Below are positions 8,008-15,762 of a stretch of DNA of 64,000 bases, one piece after another. A program made the position numbers and the translations under genes. Source of the stretch: Kribbella flavida DSM 17836 (GTDB taxonomy: Bacteria > Actinomycetota > Actinomycetes > Propionibacteriales > Kribbellaceae); the NCBI RefSeq assembly GCF_000024345.1, contig NC_013729.1:930001-994000 (forward strand). Direction: 5' to 3'. The notes beneath the pieces were generated by a model. It saw only the letters and a program-made list of their open reading frames with translations, made no database searches and had not been told where the DNA came from. The stretch's first letter is position 1. Each line of letters opens with the position of its first letter.

Positions 8008-9226
8008 CCCACAGACTGGTGAGCCCGCGGAAGTGGGCCAGGAACTTCTCCTGCTCGTGCGCGGGGTAGGTGGCCGCGACGGTCTCGGTGAGCAGGCGGT
8101 CGAAGTCGGGACCGGAGACCCACTCGACCAGCTGCTCGTCGAACGACGGCAGGTTCTCGGCGCACCAGGCCTGGTAGCGGGCGGTGTCGAAGTACTCGTC
8201 GGCCAGCGCCAGGTAGGCGTCGATCTTGGCGTCGTAGTCGAGTGAGTCGTCGTCGGCGATCGCGAAGTACCGCTCGGTGTGCAGGTCGACCGAGGTCTTG
8301 CGGCCGGTCGCGAGCGAGAACACCGACCACTTCACCAGCGCGCTGATCGCCCACGGGAAGTAGTAGTGCAGCGAGGTGATCGCCACGTCCGGGCAGGCGT
8401 TGGCGTAGTCGATCGGGTGCACCGAGTCGCCCTTGACCAGCATCTCGCAGGAGTTGAACTCCCAGCCGAAGAACGCGTTCACGATCCGGCTGATCGCGAC
8501 CGCCTGGTGGCCGGCCGACGGGCTGAGGAAGTCGTGCGAGACGGCGTACCGGTTGTGCATCGGCTCGTCGGGACGGAAGTCCATCACCATCGTCTCGGCG
8601 CCGATCGACAGCGCCCGGGCGAACTTGTCGTACTCGACGGTGGCCTGCAGGTGCATCAGCATCTCGCCGGACTCGTCGTAGGCCTGGTGCAGGTCGTCGC
8701 GGTTGTTGATCCTCGACACCCCGCGCCAGCCGCCGCCGTCGAACGGCTTCATGTACATCGGGTAGCCGAGGTCGTCGGCGATCGCGTCCAGGTCGAACGG
8801 CTGGTTGTACTTCGCCGAGGTGTAGGCCCAGCGCACGTTGTCGACCGGGTTCTTGTACGGCACCAGCACGGTCCGCGGGATCTTCAGCCCGAGCCGCAGC
8901 ATCGCGCAGTACGCGCTGTGCTTCTCCATCGACTGGAAGGTGAACGGCGAGTTCAGCAGGTAGGTGCCGTTCATCAGCGCGGCCTTCTTCAGCCACTCGC
9001 GCGGGTGGTAGTACCAGTACGCCAGCCGGTCGATCACCAGCTCGACCCGGACCGGGTCGTTCAGGTCGAACGGCTCGATGCTGAGCCGCTCGGAGACGAA
9101 CTCGTGCGTCCGTCCGGCCGGGTCGGTGATCGGCGGAACCCGCCGCAGCAACGCCTCGAACGCCTGCGGCCAGTCCTCCTCCGCGCCGAGCAACAACCCG
9201 ATCAGATGCTGAGAGCGGTCAGCCAC
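7982..9226 (-). CDS. ATP-grasp domain protein (RimK-like, uncharacterised)
   Basis: A 414-residue protein with an ATP-grasp fold. After an alpha-helical start, a pre-ATP-grasp region (about 85-130) leads to KIPRTVLVPYK. The nucleotide-binding strand is in DDLGYPMYMKPFDGGGWRGVSRI, where the Lys of MKPFDGGGW is the expected ATP ligand. Metal ligands are likely in WEFNSCEMLVKGDSVHPIDYANACPD, which carries the E...D...N pattern of the family. ATP-grasp enzymes ligate a carboxylate to an amine or thiol through an acyl-phosphate. It lies 48 bases downstream of an esterase and 921 bases downstream of another esterase gene on the same strand, suggesting one pathway. No product can be named. Confidence 0.8.
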   Translation of the reverse strand: MADRSQHLIGLLLGAEEDWPQAFEALLRRVPPITDPAGRTHEFVSERLSIEPFDLNDPVRVELVIDRLAYWYYHPREWLKKAALMNGTYLLNSPFTFQSMEKHSAYCAMLRLGLKIPRTVLVPYKNPVDNVRWAYTSAKYNQPFDLDAIADDLGYPMYMKPFDGGGWRGVSRINNRDDLHQAYDESGEMLMHLQATVEYDKFARALSIGAETMVMDFRPDEPMHNRYAVSHDFLSPSAGHQAVAISRIVNAFFGWEFNSCEMLVKGDSVHPIDYANACPDVAITSLHYYFPWAISALVKWSVFSLATGRKTSVDLHTERYFAIADDDSLDYDAKIDAYLALADEYFDTARYQAWCAENLPSFDEQLVEWVSGPDFDRLLTETVAATYPAHEQEKFLAHFRGLTSLWVTDQSVSR

Positions 9227-9274
9227 GCTAGCTCCAAAGAAGTGAAGGACGACAGGGAAGGGAGGGCGGTGTGA

Positions 9275-10021
9275 TCAGGTGAAGCGGGGCAGGTGGTGGG
9301 CGAGCTGCTTGCGCCACCAGGGCCAGTCGTGGGCCACGTCGTGCCCCCACAGGTCCAGCTCGTGCGGGATCCCCTTGGACGCCAGCAGGGCCGAGGTGGC
9401 CCGGGCCGACGGCAGCGAGCCGGTCGGGTGGGTCTCCCAGTCGCCCTGACCGACGGTGAGCAGCAGGAAGACGCGATGGCGCAACCACTCCAGGTGGTCG
9501 CCGTCCAGGTTCGGCAGGTAGTCGGCCGGGTTGCTGAAGTACGTCGCGTCGCCGCGCTCGCCCCAGGCGTGCCAGCTGGACGCGTCGTAGTTGCCGGACT
9601 GACAGATCGCGATCGGGAACAGGTCGGCCCGCTTCAGCGCGAAGTTCAAAGCGTGGAAGGCGCCCAGGCTGCACCCGGTGGTGATGATGTCGGCGGCGCC
9701 CGGGGTGTCGCGGCCGATCGCCGGCACCACCTGGTCGAGGATCCACGACTCGTACCCGCCGTGGCGGCGGGCGCGTTCCTCCAGCGGGATGCTGCGGTCG
9801 GACCAGCTGAGGTGGTCGAAGGAGTCGACGCAGTACAGCTTGACCCGGCCGGCCTCGATCAGGTCCGCGACCGCGCCGACCATGCCGTTGTTCTCGTAGT
9901 CCCAGGCCCGGCCCTGCTCGCTGGGGAAGACCAGCACCGGGCGCCCGTAGTGCCCGTAGCGGATCACCGTGCCGGGCCGGTCGAGTCCCGGCGCGTCCAG
10001 CTCGACTTGTTCACGTTCCAC
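9275..10021 (-). CDS. Esterase family protein (alpha/beta-hydrolase fold, esterase D-like)
   Basis: A 248-residue cytoplasmic esterase of the putative-esterase (FrmB/antigen 85-like) fold. The nucleophile elbow is GCSLGAFHA, with Ser in G-x-S-x-G. The likely catalytic His is in WGHDVAHDWPWW near the C-terminus. GHYGRPVLVFPSEQGRAWDYE near the start is characteristic of a conserved actinobacterial subfamily that I recognise but for which I know no established substrate. The ATG at 10021 gives a compact start. It is the middle gene of a three-gene same-strand set with a second esterase upstream and an ATP-grasp protein downstream. Confidence 0.85.
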   Translation of the reverse strand: MEREQVELDAPGLDRPGTVIRYGHYGRPVLVFPSEQGRAWDYENNGMVGAVADLIEAGRVKLYCVDSFDHLSWSDRSIPLEERARRHGGYESWILDQVVPAIGRDTPGAADIITTGCSLGAFHALNFALKRADLFPIAICQSGNYDASSWHAWGERGDATYFSNPADYLPNLDGDHLEWLRHRVFLLLTVGQGDWETHPTGSLPSARATSALLASKGIPHELDLWGHDVAHDWPWWRKQLAHHLPRFT

Positions 10022-10147
10022 GCGGCCTCACCTCTCGCGCTCGACAGCTCGTACACCCGGTCCGTCGGGGCCGGTTCTCGTGCCAGTGCCCTGCCGGTAA
10101 CCCTCGCACGTCTTCACACCCGTTGCTTCCTACAAGCGCGTCTCGGC

Positions 10148-11185
10148 CTAGCCCCAGGCGCGGTTCAGCAGGTCGGTCAGGGCCGGGTCGAGCACGTCGC
10201 GCCAGGCGGTGAAGTTGTGCATGTCGGGGGTCTCGGCGAAGGTGACGTCCAGGCCGAGGGTGGTCAGGTGGGCGGCCAGCACCCGGTTGTTGTGAACGTT
10301 CTCCTCCGGCGTGCCGGCGGTCATCGCGACCAGCGGGCGGCTCGGCGGCTCGGTTGCCGCCAGCACCTCGTTCACGAAGGCGGTGACCTCGGCGTAGAAC
10401 TCGAAGCCGGACTCCTGCGGATCGGTGGTCGGGGTGAAGAACGACCCGGACTGCAGGAACAGCCCGGCGAACGTGCCCGGGTGGTTCCACTCCGCGTACA
10501 GGGCGGCGAGGGCGCCCAGGCTCGCCCCCATCAGCACCGGCTGCCGGCTCCGGTACTGCGTCGTGACCGCCGGCAGCACGTGGTCCACCAAGGCTTCGGC
10601 GTACTGCGGGTTGGCGGCGTACCAGGGGTTCCGCGCGCCGGGGCGGACCAGCGCCAGCCGGAACGGCGGCACCGTGCCGTCGGCGACCATCGCGCCGGCG
10701 TAGTGCGTGAGCCCGGCGTACATCGCGAACTCGGGTCCGTCGTGGGACAGCAGCAACGGCAGCTCGAACGACGGCGCGATCCCGTCCGGCGCCCAGACCT
10801 GGACGTCGACAGCACCGACCGGCGAGGCCTCCACCGGGACCGGGGTCAGGCTGCCCGGGATCGGCTCGGTCTCGAGCCAGGCCGGCTCGACGTACCCGGG
10901 CAGCGGCAGCCAGGAGTGCTCGCCGAACGCGCCACCGACCACCCGAGGGTTGGTCGGGTCGGTCCGCATCCCGGCGTCGGCGACGTCGAACAAGTACTCC
11001 ATCCGGTGCACCGAGGGCCGCGGCAGGCGCAGCTCCCAGCCGTAGGGGACCGGCTTGAACTCCAGCTGCTCGGCGGCCAGCCCGAGCTCCTCCCACAACC
11101 GGACCCCGGGCAGCGCGTGCTCGGGATCGGCGAGACGGAACACCACCTCGGCGCCTTCGACCGCACTCTTCACCTCATCGGGCAT
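10148..11185 (-). CDS. Enterochelin esterase-like alpha/beta-hydrolase
   Basis: A 345-residue protein. An N-terminal beta-rich domain (about 1-130, with VVFRLADPEHALPGVRLWEEL) precedes an esterase domain. VQVWAPDGIAP and LLLSHDGPEFA mark the start of the alpha/beta fold. The nucleophile elbow is LMGASLGALAALY, and a His near the end (PDMHNFTAW) is a plausible triad member. This resembles Fes/IroE-type enterochelin esterases, although no siderophore genes are nearby. The ATG at 11185 was preferred over an in-frame start about 50 codons upstream because the added residues look non-coding. It is first in the esterase/esterase/ATP-grasp set. Confidence 0.85.
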   Translation of the reverse strand: MPDEVKSAVEGAEVVFRLADPEHALPGVRLWEELGLAAEQLEFKPVPYGWELRLPRPSVHRMEYLFDVADAGMRTDPTNPRVVGGAFGEHSWLPLPGYVEPAWLETEPIPGSLTPVPVEASPVGAVDVQVWAPDGIAPSFELPLLLSHDGPEFAMYAGLTHYAGAMVADGTVPPFRLALVRPGARNPWYAANPQYAEALVDHVLPAVTTQYRSRQPVLMGASLGALAALYAEWNHPGTFAGLFLQSGSFFTPTTDPQESGFEFYAEVTAFVNEVLAATEPPSRPLVAMTAGTPEENVHNNRVLAAHLTTLGLDVTFAETPDMHNFTAWRDVLDPALTDLLNRAWG

Positions 11186-11242
11186 CAGACCACGGTACGT
11201 GGTGGTGCCACGGTTCTGCCGACCGGCTCCGGCCGCGCATTG

Positions 11243-11259
11243 CTGACAGCCGGTGTCAG
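11243..11259. promoter_or_regulatory. Inverted repeat CTGACA-N5-TGTCAG
   Basis: A perfect 6-bp inverted repeat around GCCGG lies in the 136-base divergent gap between the esterase (start 11185) and the MmcQ-like gene (start 11322). It may be an operator shared by both, or overlapping -35 elements. Only symmetry and position support it. Confidence 0.3.
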
Positions 11260-11321
11260 TGATCCGCGCTACGGTCGGACCGAGACAGTGAGCGGGCCGG
11301 AGCTGCGAGGGGAGTACAGCC

Positions 11322-11675
11322 GTGGTGGAGCTGAGCGACATCCGGGCCGCGACGGACGGCCTGCCGCGCAGCTACGAGGTGCTGGTGCGGGACCGGATCA
11401 AGTTCCGGGTCGGACAGATCGTCTACCTCGCGGTGGCGCCGGACGAGCGGTCGATGGGCATCGCGTTCCCGCGCGACGAGCGCGACGCCGCGATCGCCGC
11501 CGAGCCGGCCAAGTTCTTCCGGCCGGTGCCGTCGGACGAGCGGTACCAGTGGATCCAGGTCCACCTGGACGCGATCGACCGCACCGAACTGCGCGAGCTG
11601 GTGCTGGACGCCTGGCAGCTCTGCGTCCCGCAACGGGTCGCGGCCGAGTACCTGGCCCGCCCGCACAGAAAGTAG
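11322..11675 (+). CDS. MmcQ/YjbR family protein
   Basis: A 117-residue protein with the compact MmcQ/YjbR fold. YEVLVRDRIKFRVGQIVYLAVAPDERSMGIAFPRDERDAAIAA matches the family's central beta-sheet region. RYQWIQVHLDAIDRTELRELVLDAWQLCVPQRVAAEY is its closing helix-rich part. Members are annotated as predicted DNA-binding proteins related to CyaY, without an established role. It starts with GTG-GTG; either codon could be used. It is divergent from the esterase cluster and appears to be a single-gene unit. Confidence 0.8.
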   Translation: MVELSDIRAATDGLPRSYEVLVRDRIKFRVGQIVYLAVAPDERSMGIAFPRDERDAAIAAEPAKFFRPVPSDERYQWIQVHLDAIDRTELRELVLDAWQLCVPQRVAAEYLARPHRK

Positions 11676-11808
11676 CCACAGGCAACTGATCCGGTGAGAG
11701 TCTCATCCCCAGGGATGAGCCGGCCGGCGGGTGGGCCTACTTCCGGTGGGCCGGAAACCGTTCCCGGGAAGGATGAACGGCGCGCGCCGGGACGGCAGGC
11801 TTGGGGCC

Positions 11809-11925
11809 ATGACCGGAGACTTCCTGCCCCGGCGTCGCCAGGCGCCGGTCCTTGCCCAGGCCGTGACCGCCGTCGTGCTGCTCGCGGTGGCCGCCGGCGC
11901 GGTACTGCTCTACCTGAACCGATGA
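11809..11925 (+). CDS. Possible 38-residue single-pass membrane peptide
   Basis: A short frame reading MTGDFLPRRRQAPVLAQAVT and then a strongly hydrophobic run rich in Val, Leu and Ala, ending YLNR. The layout is a basic N-terminus followed by one membrane helix. No clear Shine-Dalgarno sequence is visible (GGCTTGGGGCC precedes the ATG). The coding potential of so short a GC-rich frame is uncertain. It lies 21 bases before the convergent response-regulator gene. Confidence 0.3.
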   Translation: MTGDFLPRRRQAPVLAQAVTAVVLLAVAAGAVLLYLNR

Positions 11926-11946
11926 GCCGCTGAACCCAGCCGGCCG

Positions 11947-12705
11947 TCAGCCGTCCCAGCGCACCTCGGCCTCGCCCGGCCGGACCACGCCCGCCTCGTA
12001 GGCGACCACGACCGCCTGGACCCGGCTGGACAGGCCAAGCTTGGACAGCACGCTGCTGACGTGAGTCTTGACCGTGGTCTCGCTGACGAACAGCTTGTTC
12101 GCCAGGTCGCGGTTCGACAGGCCGCGCGCCATCCACACCAGGACGTCGCGCTCCCGCTCGCTCAGCTGCGCCAGCAACCCCGTCCACCGCCCGTCCGCGG
12201 CGTGCGGCGCCGCCGCCACCGGATCCGCACCGACCTGCCGCTCCAGCTCCACGCACCGCTCCAGCAGCACCCGCGTCGAGGCCGGATCGACCAGCGAGTC
12301 CCCACGGTGCACGGCCCGCACGGCCGCGACGAGCAGGTCCGGGTCGGTGTCCTTCAGCAGGAACCCCGAGGCCCCGGCCCGTACGGCGCTCAGCACGTAC
12401 GCCTCGTCGTCGAACGTGGTCAGCACCAGGACAGCGGGCCTGCTCCGGCCGGCCTCCTGGTTCGCCCGGGTGATCCGCTCGGTCGCGACCAGTCCGTCCA
12501 TCACCGGCATCCGGATGTCCATCAGCACGACGTCCGGGTCGAACCGGTCGATCAGCCGGAGCGCCTCCTCACCGTCGCCGGCCTGGGCCACCGTGGTCAG
12601 GTCCGGCTCGTGGTCGAGAATCATCGCCAGCCCGGTCCGGATCACCCCCTGGTCGTCGGCGACCAGCACCCGGATCTGGTCCGTCACCTCTGCGGCGGCA
12701 ACCAT
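11947..12705 (-). CDS. NarL/LuxR-family response regulator
   Basis: A 252-residue two-component response regulator. The receiver domain (about 10-130) has the acidic pocket VLVADDQG, the phospho-acceptor Asp63 in VVLMDIRMPVMD, the Thr of VLVLTTFDDE and the Lys of FLLKDT. A linker follows, then a LuxR-type HTH (about 180-240): LSERERDVLVWMARGLSNRD and SETTVKTHVSSVL. The ATG at 12705 is preferred because GGAGGG lies 7 bases before it; an ATG at 12720 has poorer spacing. The gene overlaps the kinase end by 22 bases, so the pair is translationally coupled. Confidence 0.93.
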   Translation of the reverse strand: MVAAAEVTDQIRVLVADDQGVIRTGLAMILDHEPDLTTVAQAGDGEEALRLIDRFDPDVVLMDIRMPVMDGLVATERITRANQEAGRSRPAVLVLTTFDDEAYVLSAVRAGASGFLLKDTDPDLLVAAVRAVHRGDSLVDPASTRVLLERCVELERQVGADPVAAAPHAADGRWTGLLAQLSERERDVLVWMARGLSNRDLANKLFVSETTVKTHVSSVLSKLGLSSRVQAVVVAYEAGVVRPGEAEVRWDG

Positions 12706-14039
12706 GCCTGCACCCTCCATCCACCCAGTGGTCCGGCGGCGACGGCCAGGGTGCCGCCGACCGCCAGCGCGCGTTCGCGCATCCCGATCAGTCCGTTGCC
12801 GCGGCCGCTCTCGCTGCGGCGGGCGTTCTCCAGCACGTTCACCGGTGGCGGCCCACCGCTGCCGTTGTCGTCGATGGTCAGCAGCTCGCCCTGCGGCCCA
12901 CTCTGCCAGGTCACCTGAGCCGTGGTCGCCTTCGCATGCACCATCACGTTGGTCAGCGCTTCCTGGATGATCCGGACGGCGGTCAGGTCGGTGGCCGAGG
13001 TCAGCTCGCGGCTCCGAGTCGGCAACGTCATCGTGACGTCCACCCCGACCGCCTTGAGCCGGTCGCCCATCCGCGCCACCGCCGCCAGGTCCGGCACCGG
13101 CGCGGTCTCGGCGCCGCCGCCCGGCGAAGCGGTGTTCAGCACCCGGACGGTCTCCCGCATCGCGGTCAGCGCTTCCTTGCCGCTGGCAATGATCCAGCGG
13201 ACCGCCTCGCGCAGCGCGGCCGGGTTCTGGTCGGCGACCCGGTCCGCGGCCTGGGCCCGGATCACCACGGCGCTCATGTGGTGCGAGACCACGTCGTGCA
13301 GGTCCCGGGCGATCCTGGTCCGCTCGGCCGCCGCGACCCGCTCGGCCTCGATCTTGCGCAGCCGGACCAGCTCGGCGTTGCGGTTCTCCAGCACCGCGAC
13401 ACTCTTGCGCCGGCGCAGCGCCCCCGCGCCGAGCAGCACCATGCCGCAGATCAGCGCCTCGGCGAAGACGAACAGCGACAGGTCGATGTAGCTGTAGAGG
13501 CTGACCAGGTCCCGCGGCAGGCTGCGGTAGCGCAGGCTGATCACGATGTCCGCGCGGGACAGCACGATCGCGACCACCGTCGGCAGGCCGATCATCAGTC
13601 CGGCCAGGCTGCCCATGGTGAAGAACAGGCAGGTCAGCCGCCGGACGCCGGCTGCGGCCGCGACGTACCCGACCACCAGCAGCGGGACCACGTGGATCTC
13701 CGACTGCAGGGCGGCGTTGCTGATCCGCGGCTGGCCGAACACGTCGATGCCGGCCTGGGACGCCAGGCCGGTGCCGGCCGCGGCGTACACGAAGGGGTAC
13801 AGCAGCGAGACGAAGACCAGCGTGGTCCGGGGCAGGCTACGCCCGGCGGCCACGGTGACGACCAGGAAGATCCCGGTCACCGCGGACACGCTGGGGTTGG
13901 CCGGGCGCAGGGTGCTGTCGTTGATCACGGCCAGGGCCAGGAACCAGCCGACGCCGATCAGCGCCGCGAGCAGCAGGTCCTGCCACACCTGCGACAGCCG
14001 GCGCCAGAGGTTCCACACCTTGCTCACAGTAGTCGCCAC
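12684..14039 (-). CDS. Sensor histidine kinase (HisKA_3 / NarX-DesK type)
   Basis: A 451-residue membrane kinase. Five or six hydrophobic segments fill residues about 20-205 with only short loops, so the signal is probably sensed in or near the membrane. A short coiled coil (about 215-240) leads to the HisKA_3 dimerisation domain. Phospho-acceptor His248 is in ARDLHDVVSHHMSAVV. The HATPase_c domain (about 340-451) has N-box-like ALTNVMVHAKA, the G1-box LTIDDNGSGG and GNGLIGMRERALAVGG. A GTG at 14039 starts the gene. It is partnered with the overlapping response regulator downstream. The VanY-like peptidase diverges from its start, hinting at a cell-envelope signal. Confidence 0.92.
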   Translation of the reverse strand: MATTVSKVWNLWRRLSQVWQDLLLAALIGVGWFLALAVINDSTLRPANPSVSAVTGIFLVVTVAAGRSLPRTTLVFVSLLYPFVYAAAGTGLASQAGIDVFGQPRISNAALQSEIHVVPLLVVGYVAAAAGVRRLTCLFFTMGSLAGLMIGLPTVVAIVLSRADIVISLRYRSLPRDLVSLYSYIDLSLFVFAEALICGMVLLGAGALRRRKSVAVLENRNAELVRLRKIEAERVAAAERTRIARDLHDVVSHHMSAVVIRAQAADRVADQNPAALREAVRWIIASGKEALTAMRETVRVLNTASPGGGAETAPVPDLAAVARMGDRLKAVGVDVTMTLPTRSRELTSATDLTAVRIIQEALTNVMVHAKATTAQVTWQSGPQGELLTIDDNGSGGPPPVNVLENARRSESGRGNGLIGMRERALAVGGTLAVAAGPLGGWRVQAWLPPQR

Positions 14040-14102
14040 CGATCGCCGTGCGGTTCCGTCGCCCGGACGGGCGGGCGCTCCAACTTTCGGAGGAGGCGTG
14101 AC

Positions 14103-14127
14103 GTCGGACCTGCTACCCAGGTCCGAC
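14103..14127. promoter_or_regulatory. 10-bp inverted repeat upstream of kinase and VanY genes
   Basis: GTCGGACCTG (14103-14112) and CAGGTCCGAC (14118-14127) form a perfect inverted repeat around CTACC. It lies in the divergent gap between the sensor kinase (start 14039) and the VanY-like gene (start 14195). It is a candidate binding site for the LuxR-type response regulator or an attenuating hairpin. Confidence 0.45.
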
Positions 14128-14143
14128 TTCCGGCCGCTGAGGA

Positions 14144-14158
14144 CGGTCCCTGGGACCG
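14144..14158. promoter_or_regulatory. Second inverted repeat CGGTCCC-T-GGGACCG
   Basis: A perfect 7-bp inverted repeat with a single central base lies 16 bases after the 14103-14127 repeat. It shares the GGTCC/GGACC core with it. Two related dyads in one gap suggest tandem operators. This is inferred from sequence only. Confidence 0.4.
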
Positions 14159-14194
14159 ATGCGCGCCGCCCGCCGATCCGAGAGGCTGTACCCC

Positions 14195-14893
14195 ATGACG
14201 AACGACGTGCCGCCGCGGCGGACCTTCTCGGTCCGCGCCCGGTGGCTGTCCGTGACCGGAGTGGTCGTGGCCGCGTCCCTGCTGGTCTGGCACGCCCAGG
14301 TGGCCGACTTCCTCGGGCTGGACACTGCTGGGGACAAGCAACCGGTGGTGGCCGGATCGGGGGTGCCCGGGGGTCCGACGCCGCCGGCGGCCGACACGCC
14401 GGCCGCGCCGCCGACCCGGAAGGCGTCCGCGCGGCCCAGCCCGAGGGCGACGCCGACCGCGTCGCCCACCCGCAGGTCGCCGAAGTCGAGCGGGCCGGCG
14501 TACGACGAGGAGTCGGTCGAAGGCCTGTCGGTCAAGCTGCGGACCCGGCTGCTGAAGGCGATGGCGGCCGCGAAGGCCGACGGCGTCACGCTCACGATCA
14601 CCTCCGGGCGGCGCAGCGCGGCCAAGCAGCGCCGGCTGCTGGAGGAAGCGATCGTCCAGTACGGCTCGTACCAGGCGGCCACCCGCTGGGTGCTTCCGCC
14701 GGAGGACTCGGCGCACGTCAAGGGCCGAGCCGTCGACATCGGGCCGCAGGCCGGCATGGCCTGGCTGAACCGCAACGGCTACCGCTACGGCATCTGCCGC
14801 CGCTACGACAACGAGCCGTGGCACTTCGAGGCGCTCACCACGCCGGGCCGCAAGTGCCCCCCGCGCGAGCCGCACTCGGTCGCCACGCGCTGA
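14195..14893 (+). CDS. VanY-type D-alanyl-D-alanine carboxypeptidase (M15B)
   Basis: A 232-residue envelope enzyme. A basic start and one membrane helix (about 18-34) anchor it outward. A Pro/Ser/Thr-rich spacer (about 55-100) then crosses the wall. The peptidase domain (about 105-220) has the zinc motif SAHVKGRAVD (172-181; His174 and Asp181) and the closing Glu207-Pro-Trp-His210 motif. It would trim D-Ala from peptidoglycan stem peptides. The ATG at 14195 gives a compact N-terminus; an upstream GTG-type extension looks non-coding. It diverges from a two-component system, which makes envelope-stress control plausible. Confidence 0.88.
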   Translation: MTNDVPPRRTFSVRARWLSVTGVVVAASLLVWHAQVADFLGLDTAGDKQPVVAGSGVPGGPTPPAADTPAAPPTRKASARPSPRATPTASPTRRSPKSSGPAYDEESVEGLSVKLRTRLLKAMAAAKADGVTLTITSGRRSAAKQRRLLEEAIVQYGSYQAATRWVLPPEDSAHVKGRAVDIGPQAGMAWLNRNGYRYGICRRYDNEPWHFEALTTPGRKCPPREPHSVATR

Positions 14894-14940
14894 AACCCCG
14901 CTGACAGACCAGTACCGACAACGGAAACCAGGAGTCCCGC

Positions 14941-15333
14941 ATGACCTTGACCGCAGCCGCGCCCGTCACCACCCGGCCCTCGACCCGTCGCCGCCGCCGG
15001 CCGGTCGTTCCGTCGCTGTGGCGTCAGGTCGTCGGCGGCGCCGCGGCGGGCCCGGAGCGTGCCGGGCAGCCGGAGCCGGACCGGTCGGCGTACACCCAGC
15101 TGGAGATCTACGACGCGGTGCTGAGCGCGTTCGACCGGCGGACCGAGGTGCTGGACACGATCGCCGCGGCCTCCGACCGGGAGACCGCCGTACTGCGGAT
15201 CCGCGCGTTGCTGGACGTCAGCCCGGGACAGGCCGGCGCGATCGTCGACCTTCCGCTGCACCGCTTCACCAGCGGTACCCGCGACCGGATCCGGGACCGC
15301 GCCGACGAGCTGCGCCGGGCGCTCAGCCGCTGA
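14941..15333 (+). CDS. Small protein with a gyrase-A-like coil segment
   Basis: A 130-residue protein. A basic, Arg-rich N-terminus (about 11-30, TRPSTRRRRRPVVP) precedes a helical segment. ALLDVSPGQAGAIVDLPLHRFTSGTRDRI (about 90-118) closely resembles the GyrA/ParC coil that reads LSEIQAQAILDMRLQRLTGLE in gyrases. The preceding VLDTIAAASDRETAVLRI matches the helix before that motif in spacing. There is no catalytic Tyr or cleavage domain, so it is not a topoisomerase. It might be a stand-alone derivative that binds DNA or gyrase, but this is inference from motif resemblance. The ATG at 14941 follows CAGGAG. Confidence 0.65.
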   Translation: MTLTAAAPVTTRPSTRRRRRPVVPSLWRQVVGGAAAGPERAGQPEPDRSAYTQLEIYDAVLSAFDRRTEVLDTIAAASDRETAVLRIRALLDVSPGQAGAIVDLPLHRFTSGTRDRIRDRADELRRALSR

Positions 15334-15373
15334 ACCACGTCCCCGGTTTGATCGGGGTGGGGACGATGGAGAA

Positions 15374-15760
15374 ATGATCACGGTGGAGCAGGCGAAGCGG
15401 TTGCGCAAGGCCGGGGCGCTGTGGGTGCCCGGAGCGGGAGACCGGTTCCTGGTGCCGGACCGGGACATGGACGACGACGTGTTCGTGGTCAGCGACATGA
15501 CCGTCGAGGTGCACGACTACCCCGGCGGCAAGGTGATCGGCTTCAACGGCACGACCGAGTGGGCGCTGGACAGCATCGAGCAGCGCGAGGTGATCTGGCT
15601 GCCGCGCGAGGAGCAGCTGCGCACCCTGCTCGGCAACCAGTTCGTCAGCCTCACCGCGACCGGCGACGGCTACACCGTGCGCACCCAGGCCGGCGAGTAC
15701 ACCGCCACCGACGCCGAGCAGGCGTACGCCGAAGCCCTGCTCGACCTGCTCGAGGGCTGA
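15374..15760 (+). CDS. Conserved hypothetical protein
   Basis: A 128-residue soluble protein, well conserved in my recollection among high-GC actinomycetes. It is sometimes given the doubtful label pilus assembly protein CpaE, although it has none of the CpaE ATPase motifs. GAGDRFLVPDRDMDDDVFVVSDMTVEV and GKVIGFNGTTEWALDSIEQREVIWLPREEQLR are the distinctive stretches. The protein appears to be alpha/beta with an acidic C-terminal helix. No active site is visible. It starts with ATG 40 bases after the preceding gene and ends 2 bases before a convergent gene. Confidence 0.75.
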   Translation: MITVEQAKRLRKAGALWVPGAGDRFLVPDRDMDDDVFVVSDMTVEVHDYPGGKVIGFNGTTEWALDSIEQREVIWLPREEQLRTLLGNQFVSLTATGDGYTVRTQAGEYTATDAEQAYAEALLDLLEG

Positions 15761-15762
15761 GG

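Noticed and set aside
10148..11185. Siderophore system, suggested by the enterochelin-esterase resemblance
   Set aside because: No siderophore synthetase, iron ABC transporter or Fur-type box is visible nearby, so the resemblance is only at fold level.
9293..11689. A plus-strand open frame of about 800 codons opposite the two esterase genes
   Set aside because: Its translation is low-complexity (Arg, Gly, Val, Gln, His) and mirrors the esterase codons. The minus-strand frames carry clear nucleophile elbows and family motifs.
15374..15760. Pilus assembly protein CpaE
   Set aside because: The name is used for similar proteins, but no MinD/CpaE ATPase motif or Flp pilus gene is present.
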